Shown here one piece after another: positions 9,380 to 17,108 of a stretch of DNA of 33,646 nt. The DNA is from Chloroflexota bacterium (lineage in GTDB: Bacteria > Chloroflexota > Dormibacteria > CF-121), in contig VBHC01000141.1 in the NCBI GenBank assembly GCA_005889535.1, positions 1 to 33,646 of the forward strand, read 5' to 3'. Position 1 is the stretch's first letter, and each line of letters begins with the position of its first letter. Both the position numbers and the translations under genes were made by a program. The notes beneath the pieces were generated by a model. It saw nothing but the letters and a program-made list of their open reading frames with translations, did not search any database and was not told where the DNA came from.

Positions 9380-9394
9380 GGGCTGCGGCAGCCC
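9380..9394 (-). terminator. Possible hairpin downstream of the M50 gene
   Basis: GGGCTGC-G-GCAGCCC inverted repeat a few nt past the stop at 9399; no U-tract. Confidence 0.25.
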
Positions 9395-9398
9395 TTCC

Positions 9399-11222
9399 TC
9401 AGGATGTCGGCGTGCCAAGACCTCCGCTGCAAGTGCGACCGTGCTCGGGCGCCTGCCGGCCTAACCGGAACTCGCGCACGAACTGATCGAGGCGGGGGTC
9501 GGCGCTCGAGTCGAGCCGCAGCTGCCGGCCCCAGGCCGAGGCCACGATCGGCGCCGGCAGGTCAGGATATGGGCTGACCAGGACATACGACTCGCGGATG
9601 GCGAGCACCCGCAGTGCGGCGACCTCACCCGCCGGCAGCCCTGTCCGGTACGTGATCCAGACCGCGCCGTGTTCCATGGAGTGGACGGCAGCCTCCTTCG
9701 GAACTGGACTGGGGTAAAAGCCACAGTTCTGCCAGATCGGAAAGTGTGGACCGCCGACGGGCGGGACTTGCGGATAAGACACGGGAGTCAGCACATGGTT
9801 TCGTGCGCTGACCGGGTATGTTTGGACGCCGGCGATCCCACCGAAAGTTAGTCCCAGGCTGGAATTCCAGTAGGTTGCGAGCAAAACCATCGCGAAGGCG
9901 CCAACCGCCAGTGACGCGAGGCGGCGTCTCCGGCTGGGCTTGCCCCAACGCCACAGACCCCTGAACGCGCGGCCCAACACCAGATAGAGCAAGTAGGTGA
10001 TGCCCACCACCTGGATCGCCAGTAGAGCCACCTGGGTACCCGCCGCGGCCGCCGCCCCAATTGTCTGATGGCCCAGAGCGGTCACAACCTTGTCCTGTCC
10101 AGTGAGGAGCGCGGTCCAGAGCGCCGAGAAGGCGAGCGGTGCGCGAATCAATAGCACGACGAGCAGGAGTCCGAGGATCGGCGCCGTCACCACGGTGTAG
10201 GCGATAAAGATTCGCTGCGCCCAGGGTTTGAGCTCAGGCTGCTTTCTTGATGCCAGAGCGGCCCGCGCCTCTGGCTGCACAACAGACCGCAGCCGCTGCT
10301 TCATCTGGGAAAGGATGTCGGGAATGCCGAGCAGGTCCGTCAGCGCCCAGTAACCGTCAAAGCGGACGAACGGGAGCAGCTGGCGCGCAATACCGGCGTC
10401 GATAAAGAGCACCGTCACGAGCAGCCATTCCTGGCCGGAGAGCGCGTACGAGGCAAAGAGGGCCAGGGTAAAAATCGCGTGGAAGTAAAAGCCGCCAAGA
10501 TCGGTGCGCACTCGGGCCCAGCGCCCAAGGCGATAGCTATCAGTCGTGTCGGTGTAGAAGGCAGGGTAGATCAGATAAATCCCGACGCCGATGCTGCGCG
10601 CTCGGCCGCCCGCATAGCGCAGCGCGGAGGCGTGGCCAAATTCATGAAACACCCCGGCCAGAATGAGCAAGCCCAAGACGGCCGCCAGGGCCCCCGGCAC
10701 GTAGGCGACGTCGCGGATGCTGGCGACCATCCCATGAACCAGATAGAACCAGGCATGCGCCGCGGCGGCCGCGATCAACAGCGGGATCATCACCGCGGGG
10801 ACGTGGAGGAAACGGAAAACGCTGGCGGCGGGATCAATGACTCGAGGACCAAGCACCCTGGTCCGCAATCGAAGTTGAAGCGGTCCGGCCAAAGGGCGAG
10901 TCACGGCCGGCGCTGCCGGGGCGCCGACAGCCGGCGCAACGATCATCAGAGGCAGCAGCTTCGCGGCGATGATCGTCCCGACCTGCTCCGGGGTAGCGAT
11001 CCAGTCCGTCGATGCCGTAATCAGGCTCGCAATCTCATCGAGCGTCCGTTCGCCGTTCGCATATTGCGCGATCCGGTAAAGGAGCTCCGGCACCTGGATG
11101 AAATGGCCATTCTGTTCGATGAGCCACTGCTGGTTCCTGAAAGCACCACTGGCAAACTCGCCAATCAGCTGGACGCCGTCGGCAAGGACCGGTCGATTCG
11201 GTACCGCGATGGTTTTGATCAT
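9399..11222 (-). CDS. PqqD-like (RRE-like) domain / M50 zinc metallopeptidase / DUF3105 fusion
   Basis: N-terminus RPVLADGVQLIGEF..NQQWLIEQNGHFIQVPELLYRIAQYANGERTLDEIASLI (PqqD-like); VFHEFGHASALRYAGG (HExxH) and FVRFDGYWALTDLLGIPDI (M50 DG motif) among multiple TMs; C-terminus PVSYPQVPPVGGPHFPIWQNCGFYPSPVPKEAAVHSMEHGAVWITY...LVSPYPDLPAPIVASAWGRQL (DUF3105-like). Confidence 0.85.
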   Translation of the reverse strand: MIKTIAVPNRPVLADGVQLIGEFASGAFRNQQWLIEQNGHFIQVPELLYRIAQYANGERTLDEIASLITASTDWIATPEQVGTIIAAKLLPLMIVAPAVGAPAAPAVTRPLAGPLQLRLRTRVLGPRVIDPAASVFRFLHVPAVMIPLLIAAAAAHAWFYLVHGMVASIRDVAYVPGALAAVLGLLILAGVFHEFGHASALRYAGGRARSIGVGIYLIYPAFYTDTTDSYRLGRWARVRTDLGGFYFHAIFTLALFASYALSGQEWLLVTVLFIDAGIARQLLPFVRFDGYWALTDLLGIPDILSQMKQRLRSVVQPEARAALASRKQPELKPWAQRIFIAYTVVTAPILGLLLVVLLIRAPLAFSALWTALLTGQDKVVTALGHQTIGAAAAAGTQVALLAIQVVGITYLLYLVLGRAFRGLWRWGKPSRRRRLASLAVGAFAMVLLATYWNSSLGLTFGGIAGVQTYPVSARNHVLTPVSYPQVPPVGGPHFPIWQNCGFYPSPVPKEAAVHSMEHGAVWITYRTGLPAGEVAALRVLAIRESYVLVSPYPDLPAPIVASAWGRQLRLDSSADPRLDQFVREFRLGRQAPEHGRTCSGGLGTPTS

Positions 11223-11233
11223 GGCCTGAACGC

Positions 11234-11269
11234 GAAGGGCGAGTCGGGCCTTAGCCCGGCTCGTCCTTC
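11234..11269. promoter_or_regulatory. Strong intercistronic hairpin between the acidic peptide gene and the M50 gene
   Basis: GAAGG-G-CGAG-T-CGGGC-ctta-GCCCG-G-CTCG-T-CCTTC: 16-position stem (two G.T wobbles on +, two A.C mismatches on -). Ends about 12 nt upstream of the M50 ATG. Confidence 0.6.
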
Positions 11270-11318
11270 ACAACGCATTTCTCTCGCACGACGCCACAGC
11301 GTCAGTGTTCGCGGTCGA

Positions 11319-11765
11319 TTACGAGCCGTCAGTGGACGGGTCGGACGACGGGTCGCTCGACGGGTCGGACGACGGGTCACTCGAGGGATCCGATGACGTG
11401 TCGCTCGAGCTGCTCGACGAATCGTCTGTGATCCCGGCGTTCCCGGACGACATCCCATCAGTGATCTGCTGGATGATGTTGTTCGTGACTTCCTGCTCGA
11501 TCTGGGAATCCTGCTGATTGTCCTGCCAGCACATGACGTAGGTGTTGCCGACGTCGTCGGTGGCGGTCGTGGCATTGCCGATGTAGATGCCGTTGAAGTC
11601 GCAGCTGTTGTTGAGGACGCTGATCTGGTTCCCGCTGAGGATGGTCCAGTTGTCAAGGACATCGACGGTAATCGCGAAGTTGACGTTCGTGTCCATCAGG
11701 TTGCGGTCGGGCAGGTCGACCGCCATGAGCGAGTCGATGTCGGCGAGGTCGAGCGTTTTCTTCAT
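11319..11765 (-). CDS. Small acidic protein (148 aa), leader-like N-terminus and Ser/Asp/Pro-repeat tail; candidate RiPP-like precursor/substrate
   Basis: MKKTLDLADIDSLMAVDLPDRNLMDTNVNFAITVDVLDNWTILSGNQISVLNNSCDFNGIYIGNATTATDDVGNTYVMCWQDNQQDSQIEQEVTNNIIQQITDGMSSGNAGITDDSSSSSSDTSSDPSSDPSSDPSSDPSSDPSTDGS*. ATG at 11765 preceded by AGGGAG. The track ORF 11319-12227 is an N-terminal over-extension. Confidence 0.7.
   Translation of the reverse strand: MKKTLDLADIDSLMAVDLPDRNLMDTNVNFAITVDVLDNWTILSGNQISVLNNSCDFNGIYIGNATTATDDVGNTYVMCWQDNQQDSQIEQEVTNNIIQQITDGMSSGNAGITDDSSSSSSDTSSDPSSDPSSDPSSDPSSDPSTDGS
11336..11407 (-). repeat. 12-nt (24-nt higher-order) tandem repeat encoding (SSDP)n
   Basis: Six successive units on +: acgggtcggacg acgggtcgctcg acgggtcggacg acgggtcactcg agggatccgatg acgtgtcgctcg. 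Confidence 0.8.
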
Positions 11766-11792
11766 CCGCGTCTCCCTGTGTTGTATTCGGAC

Positions 11793-11830
11793 ACAAGGAA
11801 CGCCCCCCACCTCGTAGGTGGACCCCTTGT
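11793..11830 (-). promoter_or_regulatory. Nested stem-loop in the 5' leader of the acidic peptide gene
   Basis: ACAAGG-aacgcccc-CCACCT-cgt-AGGTGG-acc-CCTTGT; about 28 nt upstream of the ATG at 11765. Confidence 0.45.
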
Positions 11831-11923
11831 CTCCTGGAAACAGACTCCCATGGCGCCGCCAGGTCGGGCAATGGGCGTGCGCGCCAGTGGAGGCAGGCTG
11901 TAACGGCTGCGGCCGGGCTTGTC

Positions 11924-13174
11924 CTATGCCACGAGCACCGACGGATATCCGAGCAGCGTCTGATAGGCGCGCAACAGACTGGCTTGCTGGTGCTCCCAGG
12001 CGAGGAATTCGTTGAAGCGCTGCCGGCCGATCCGTCCCATCGACTCGCGCATTCCAGGCGAGCTCAACAGCTCCAGGATCCCGTCCCCGAATGCCTCGGG
12101 ACCAGCGTGGCCGTCCGCGGTCACGTACAGGGCGGCGCCGCCCCCGGTTTCCTGAGCCTCCTTGAGGTCGAAAGCCACCACCGGCTTGCCCATGGCCATG
12201 TATTCGACCATCTTGTTCATCGAACACAGGTCGTTCACGGGAGTCTTGGGATCCGGCACGACACAGACATCGGCGGTCGCCAGGTAATCCGCGATCAGGC
12301 GGTCATCCTTCACCCAGCCGGTGAATTCGACGACGTCACCGAGGCCCAGGCGCTGGCTCATCTGCTTGACCTGCGGTGCACAGTCGCCGTCCCCCAGAAC
12401 GGCAAAGTGAATGTCCTGCCGGCCACGCTTCGCCACGATGTGACGGGCGGCCAGCATCAGCTGATCCAGGCCGTCGTCGGGACCGATAACGCCGGCGTAG
12501 AAGACGAGGTGCCGCCGGCCGCGACGCAGCTCCGCCCGGGGCTGCGCGTCGCGGAAGTGCGCGAGCCCGATCGCGTTGCGGACCACAAAGGCCCGGGCCG
12601 GATCGATGCCGCCGCGCTCGACGGCCAGCCGCCGGACCGACTCGTTCGGCACGATGACGATGTCGGCCGTTCGATAGCTGGCGTGCTCCGTCCAGCTTGC
12701 GATGGCGTAGGTGAGGCGCATCCTGATCCCGGACCAGCGACTCGCGCAGGCCTCCGGAACGACATCATGCTGATCGAACACGAACTTCTTTCCCAGCCAC
12801 TTGAACACCCGGCCGATCGTGAAGAGAAAATCTGGCGGGTTGGCGGCATGAATGACGTCGAAACCATCGCGAAGGAAGATGAGAGCGGTATAGAGGAACA
12901 GGACCGGCGTGGCGATCAGGTACTCGACGAGATGGCCGGCAATTCCGCCCAGCGACGGCAGGGGGACGCGATAGATCCGAATGCCCTGCCGCTCTTCATA
13001 AAAGCCGGGATAGCCCCATTTGGGGCACACGATCGAGACCTGGAAGCCAACCTGGGCCAGGGTCAGGGCTTCATTCCAGACCCGTCGATCACCCGGGACC
13101 GGCGCGTTCTCAACCAGGAACAGCACCCTGAGCGGACGTCCCGCGATCCCTCTGGGATTGCCCATTCCGATCAT
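11924..13174 (-). CDS. Glycosyltransferase family 4
   Basis: RVLFLVENAPVPGDRRVWNEALTLAQVGFQVSIVCPKWG, VFYAGVIGPDDGLDQLMLAA, MNKMVEYMAMGKPVVAFDLKE. Confidence 0.92.
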   Translation of the reverse strand: MIGMGNPRGIAGRPLRVLFLVENAPVPGDRRVWNEALTLAQVGFQVSIVCPKWGYPGFYEERQGIRIYRVPLPSLGGIAGHLVEYLIATPVLFLYTALIFLRDGFDVIHAANPPDFLFTIGRVFKWLGKKFVFDQHDVVPEACASRWSGIRMRLTYAIASWTEHASYRTADIVIVPNESVRRLAVERGGIDPARAFVVRNAIGLAHFRDAQPRAELRRGRRHLVFYAGVIGPDDGLDQLMLAARHIVAKRGRQDIHFAVLGDGDCAPQVKQMSQRLGLGDVVEFTGWVKDDRLIADYLATADVCVVPDPKTPVNDLCSMNKMVEYMAMGKPVVAFDLKEAQETGGGAALYVTADGHAGPEAFGDGILELLSSPGMRESMGRIGRQRFNEFLAWEHQQASLLRAYQTLLGYPSVLVA

Positions 13175-13175
13175 G

Positions 13176-14519
13176 TCAGGCCGAGGCCGCGGAATCGAGC
13201 TCGAGGATCAGATCTCGGACCGCCGCCAGCCGAGGTTTGGCCCCCACATAAATCCGCGATACGGTGAATGACACCAGCACGAAGAGCTGGGCGGTGGCAC
13301 CGGCTCCGTATGCCCAGGCCGCGCCGATCAGCCCGACATGCGGGATGAGCACCAGTCCGGTCACCAGCGTAACGACCATGGCGGCTCCGCTGGAGATGGA
13401 ATCGATCGCCGGACGGCTCAAGCCCCATCCCCAGATTGCCTGCAGCACCCCGCAATACGCGAAGATGGCCTGCCCGCACACCATCACCAGGAAGACATCG
13501 GCCGCAAGCTCGTACCGGCTGCCGAAAATCAGCCCAATCAGGGGCCGGCCAAACAGGGCGAGGCCGCCGGCGATCGGCAGGATGAGGGCGAGGGAAAGGG
13601 CGCTGACATTAACGATGTAGCCACGGAGCGCGGTGTCGGCCAGGCGCACCATTCGAGGCCCGAGCGCGTAGTTGAACGCGGCCATCACGGTGAGCAGCAT
13701 CATGTTGAACGTCTTGGCCGCGGCGTAATTGCCAATTGCGGGATGGTGCATCAGCCGATGGATCAGGATGAGATCGGCGCCATACCAGACGTTGTAGAAG
13801 ATGCCCTGCAGGATGATGGGCCAGGTGTAGCGGGCAATGGCCCGCGCCTGGCGCCAGACCACCAGCGCGCGTGAGAAGTCCAGTGCGGCCGGAGCCAGCG
13901 GGTAGATGACGGCCAGGGCGGCGATCGGGGCGAGACCGTAGATGATCAGGAAGAGGGCCGGCGACCGCCACCCCATCGTCCCCAGGAGGAGGATGGCGCC
14001 GAGCTGAATGAGATTGGCGAAGACGTAATAGCCGCCCGTGATCCAGAATCGCCCCAATCCTTTCTGGGCTTCCCGGTAGGTCTGAAAAACCGCGGTTCCC
14101 AGGAGATTCGCCATCAGGGCGATCAGCATCGCGCCGCCCAGCCCGGCCCAGATGCCCACGGGGATCACGAGCACGAGGCTCGCCGCGAGCATCACCGAGA
14201 TGATCGTCAGCCAGTTCGTGGCATAGACCTTCTGCTTGTGCGGCTCGTCCTGATGGCGGGCCAAAAAGCGGCCCATTCCGGAAGGGGCGTTGTTCGTCAG
14301 GACCGTGACGATGCCGACCGCCGCCAGCGCGTAGGCGATCTGGCCGTAGCCCGCGGGCGTGAGCAGGCGGGCGGCAGCCACGGAAAAGAGGAAACCGAGC
14401 ATCCGCGCCGACGCATCCCCCAGGAAAACAATCGCCGTCGATCGAAGGAGCCCGGGATCGGACACCACGCGGCCGGCCAGTCGCAGGGGTTGCCGGACCA
14501 GGCTGGGGGCAGGCGTCAT
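13176..14519 (-). CDS. Polysaccharide flippase, Wzx/MurJ-MATE superfamily
   Basis: Multi-TM; STAIVFLGDASARMLGFLFSVAAARLLTPAGYGQIAYALA (flippase N-terminus). Internal ATG at 14519 preferred over 14603. Confidence 0.88.
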   Translation of the reverse strand: MTPAPSLVRQPLRLAGRVVSDPGLLRSTAIVFLGDASARMLGFLFSVAAARLLTPAGYGQIAYALAAVGIVTVLTNNAPSGMGRFLARHQDEPHKQKVYATNWLTIISVMLAASLVLVIPVGIWAGLGGAMLIALMANLLGTAVFQTYREAQKGLGRFWITGGYYVFANLIQLGAILLLGTMGWRSPALFLIIYGLAPIAALAVIYPLAPAALDFSRALVVWRQARAIARYTWPIILQGIFYNVWYGADLILIHRLMHHPAIGNYAAAKTFNMMLLTVMAAFNYALGPRMVRLADTALRGYIVNVSALSLALILPIAGGLALFGRPLIGLIFGSRYELAADVFLVMVCGQAIFAYCGVLQAIWGWGLSRPAIDSISSGAAMVVTLVTGLVLIPHVGLIGAAWAYGAGATAQLFVLVSFTVSRIYVGAKPRLAAVRDLILELDSAASA

Positions 14520-14697
14520 GTTCCCGTAAGGGTGGAGTTCACATTCGCTACCGTACGACCGGCTCCCCGACCGGAGTAATGGGCAGGGCTCGGTGCCGAA
14601 CACGGGTTGTCCTGATTCAGGGCGACGCCGTCCCGGCAGCCTGGGTCTTCTGTCCTATCGCCAGCCAGCGCTGGGCCTCGAACAATGGAGACGGCCC

Positions 14698-15849
14698 ATG
14701 AACCCGGGGAGCCCGTCGATGTCCGCCAACGGTGACATCGCGTTCGTTCGGCTCGGCTCCTTCTCGCACATCAACGAGAGTCTGAAGCGGGAGTTGTCCC
14801 GTCAATTCCATGGCTACCGCATCGACGATGTCGAGGTCGGCGACCTGGTCAGCCGCGCCGACCGATGGGGGCCGGCGAATCTGCGCGTGCTCGCCGCCGA
14901 CCAGCGGCTGAAGCTGGCCACCTCGGCCCAGCGGATTCGTGAAGCCGTCGCCAAGACCGACTACATTTTCAAGCTCTCGACAGCCAGGATCCGGGAGCGG
15001 CTTGCGGGCAGCCGATATGCCTGTAGCCTGCAGACCTCCGTGCTCTACGATGCCAGCCTGCCGGACACGCCGCACTTCATCTTTGCCGACAATACGGCTC
15101 TTGCCAACCGGCATTACGCGCCGGAATCCCGTCCGTTGCTGGTACCGTCGACGTCCTGGCTGCGCCTCGAGCGTGGGCTGTTCCGCAAGGCCACGGCCAT
15201 CTTTACGATGAGCGCCTTTTGTGCCCAATCCCTGATCGACGACTACGGCTGCGCCCCGGAGGCCGTCGTGTGCGTCAACTCCGGGACCAACGTGCCGGCG
15301 CCGGCTCCCATCGGCGAGGACCGGTATGCGGCCCGGCGGATCCTTTTCGTCGGGGTCGACTGGAGACGAAAGGGCGGGCTGGAGCTTCTCGACGCCTTTC
15401 GCCAGCTGCGGGCATGGGGCGTCCCGGCCACGCTCACGGTGGTCGGCTGCTCGCCACGGATTTCCGCGCCTGGCTGCGAGGTGGTCGGCCGCGTCAGCCC
15501 GCAAGCGCTGCCCCAGTACTTCGCGCGGGCCTCGGTCTTCTGTATGCCAAGCCGGCGGGAGCCCTCCGCCACGGCGTACGCGGAGGCCAGTCTTTACGGG
15601 CTTCCGGTGGTGGCGACCAGGATCGGCGGCACTCCCGAACGCGTCCTCCAAGGGGAGACCGGCTACCTGGTGCAGCCGGGGGACACGATGGGCCTGGCCC
15701 GGGCCCTTCAGCGACTCCTGGACAACCCGGAGCGGTGCCGCCGGATGGGAGAAGAAGCTCGCCGCCACATCGAGCGCGCCTTCACCTGGGAACGCACGGT
15801 GTCCATCATGAAGGACCGGATCCTGGCCTTGATCGGGCAAGCCGCTTAG
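14698..15849 (+). CDS. Glycosyltransferase family 4
   Basis: RILFVGVDWRRKGGLELLDAFRQL, VFCMPSRREPSATAYAEASLYGLPVVATRIGGTPERVLQGETGYLVQPGD. ATG 14698 or 14719. Confidence 0.9.
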   Translation: MNPGSPSMSANGDIAFVRLGSFSHINESLKRELSRQFHGYRIDDVEVGDLVSRADRWGPANLRVLAADQRLKLATSAQRIREAVAKTDYIFKLSTARIRERLAGSRYACSLQTSVLYDASLPDTPHFIFADNTALANRHYAPESRPLLVPSTSWLRLERGLFRKATAIFTMSAFCAQSLIDDYGCAPEAVVCVNSGTNVPAPAPIGEDRYAARRILFVGVDWRRKGGLELLDAFRQLRAWGVPATLTVVGCSPRISAPGCEVVGRVSPQALPQYFARASVFCMPSRREPSATAYAEASLYGLPVVATRIGGTPERVLQGETGYLVQPGDTMGLARALQRLLDNPERCRRMGEEARRHIERAFTWERTVSIMKDRILALIGQAA

Positions 15850-17099
15850 AGGACGACCGGAAGAGCGTTCAGGCCGCGAAGCCCCAGGTTGTTCCGCCAG
15901 GTGATGGGCCCGGGTCCCAGCTGGAGGTTCGGAAAACGCTGGAACATTTTCCTCAAGGAGATCTGCCCCTCGACGCGTCCCAGGGGCGCACCGAAACAGA
16001 AATGGCCTGCCCAGCCGAAGGCGACGTGACGGTTGTCGGGCCGGGTGAGGTCCAGGCGATCCGGGTCAGGAAAGCGCTCGGGATCGCGGTTCGCCGCGCC
16101 CATCACGACCAGGCACGACTCACCCTTGCGAATCAATTTCCCTCCCAACTCCACATCCTCGGGGGCGATCCGGGTGGTCTGCTGGCTGGGCGCTTCGTAG
16201 CGGAGCAGTTCTTCCACGGCAGACGGAATCAGCGACAGGTCATCGCGCAGACGATCCAGCTGGTCAGGGTGGCGGAAGAGGGTGAGCAGGCCGGTCGCAA
16301 TCAAGTTCGTGGTCGTCTCCTGCCCGCCCACCATGGTGACGATCGTGTTGGTGACGATCTCGTCGTCGGTAAGCCGGTCGCCATCGATCTCGGTTGTCAC
16401 CAGCGCGTGGATGAGGCCGTCGCGCGGGTTCTCCCGATCGCGTCGCACGGCATCGTGGAAATAGCTCAGCAGCGCCTCGATACTGCGCAGCACGCGCGGC
16501 ACGCGGTCCGGGTTGAGCTGAAAATTGCCGAGCAGCTCGGCAAAGTCCGCAGACCAGGCCTTGAGCTGATCACGATCGGCGCGGGGTACGCCGAGCAGCT
16601 CGCCGGTGACCGTTGCCGGGAGAGGCGCGGCCAGATCCCCGATCACCTCCATGCTGCCTTTCGCGGCCACCTCGTCGAGCATGCCGTCCACGATGTCTTC
16701 GATGTGCTCGCGGAGAACCTCCACGCGGCGGGGCGTAAATGCCTTGGCCGCCAGGCTGCGGATGCGGGTGTGGGCCGGCGGGTCCATGAAAAGCATCTGC
16801 TTCACCATCACCTGTGCCGCCGGGCTCAGCACCCCCATTCCCATCATGTCCAGCTGCTCAGGCGTCGGCGCACACTTCGCGGAGAACCGCTGGAGCGCGA
16901 AAACCACGTCCGCGTAGCGGGTCAGGACCCATTTGTGAAGGAAGGGATCCCAGTGCACCGGGTCTTCGGTCCGCAACCGCCGATAGAGCGGATAGGGGTC
17001 GGCCAGCACGGACGGGTCGAGCAGATGGTAGAGGCTGAGGCTAGGATCGGCCGTTTTCGTCGTGGTTTGCGGGGTCACGCCCGCGGATGAACCGGGCAC
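15846..17099 (-). CDS. Cytochrome P450
   Basis: I-helix VGGQETTTNL, ExxR (EELLRYEAPSQQTTR), heme loop FGWAGHFCFGAPLGRVEG. Confidence 0.95.
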   Translation of the reverse strand: MPGSSAGVTPQTTTKTADPSLSLYHLLDPSVLADPYPLYRRLRTEDPVHWDPFLHKWVLTRYADVVFALQRFSAKCAPTPEQLDMMGMGVLSPAAQVMVKQMLFMDPPAHTRIRSLAAKAFTPRRVEVLREHIEDIVDGMLDEVAAKGSMEVIGDLAAPLPATVTGELLGVPRADRDQLKAWSADFAELLGNFQLNPDRVPRVLRSIEALLSYFHDAVRRDRENPRDGLIHALVTTEIDGDRLTDDEIVTNTIVTMVGGQETTTNLIATGLLTLFRHPDQLDRLRDDLSLIPSAVEELLRYEAPSQQTTRIAPEDVELGGKLIRKGESCLVVMGAANRDPERFPDPDRLDLTRPDNRHVAFGWAGHFCFGAPLGRVEGQISLRKMFQRFPNLQLGPGPITWRNNLGLRGLNALPVVL

Positions 17100-17108
17100 T
17101 GTTGGGGC

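Noticed and set aside
11336-11407. CRISPR-like short repeat array
   Set aside because: Contiguous 12-nt units with no spacers, in frame within a coding sequence.
11305-11517. Plus-strand ORF encoding DGSDDGSLDGSDDGS repeats
   Set aside because: The minus-strand frame has an RBS, a longer coherent non-repetitive domain and operon context; the plus frame is the complement of the same repeat.
11984-13267. 427-aa plus-strand ORF
   Set aside because: Antisense shadow of the GT4 at 11924-13174.
14617-15840. 407-aa minus-strand ORF
   Set aside because: Antisense shadow of the GT4 at 14698-15849.
15846-15849. Convergent stop codons overlapping in TTAG (GT4 and P450)
   Set aside because: A common compact arrangement; no functional significance can be claimed.
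15219-17090. 623-aa plus-strand ORF
   Set aside because: Antisense to the clear P450 and the 3' end of a GT4; composition reflects high-GC shadow coding with no recognisable domain.
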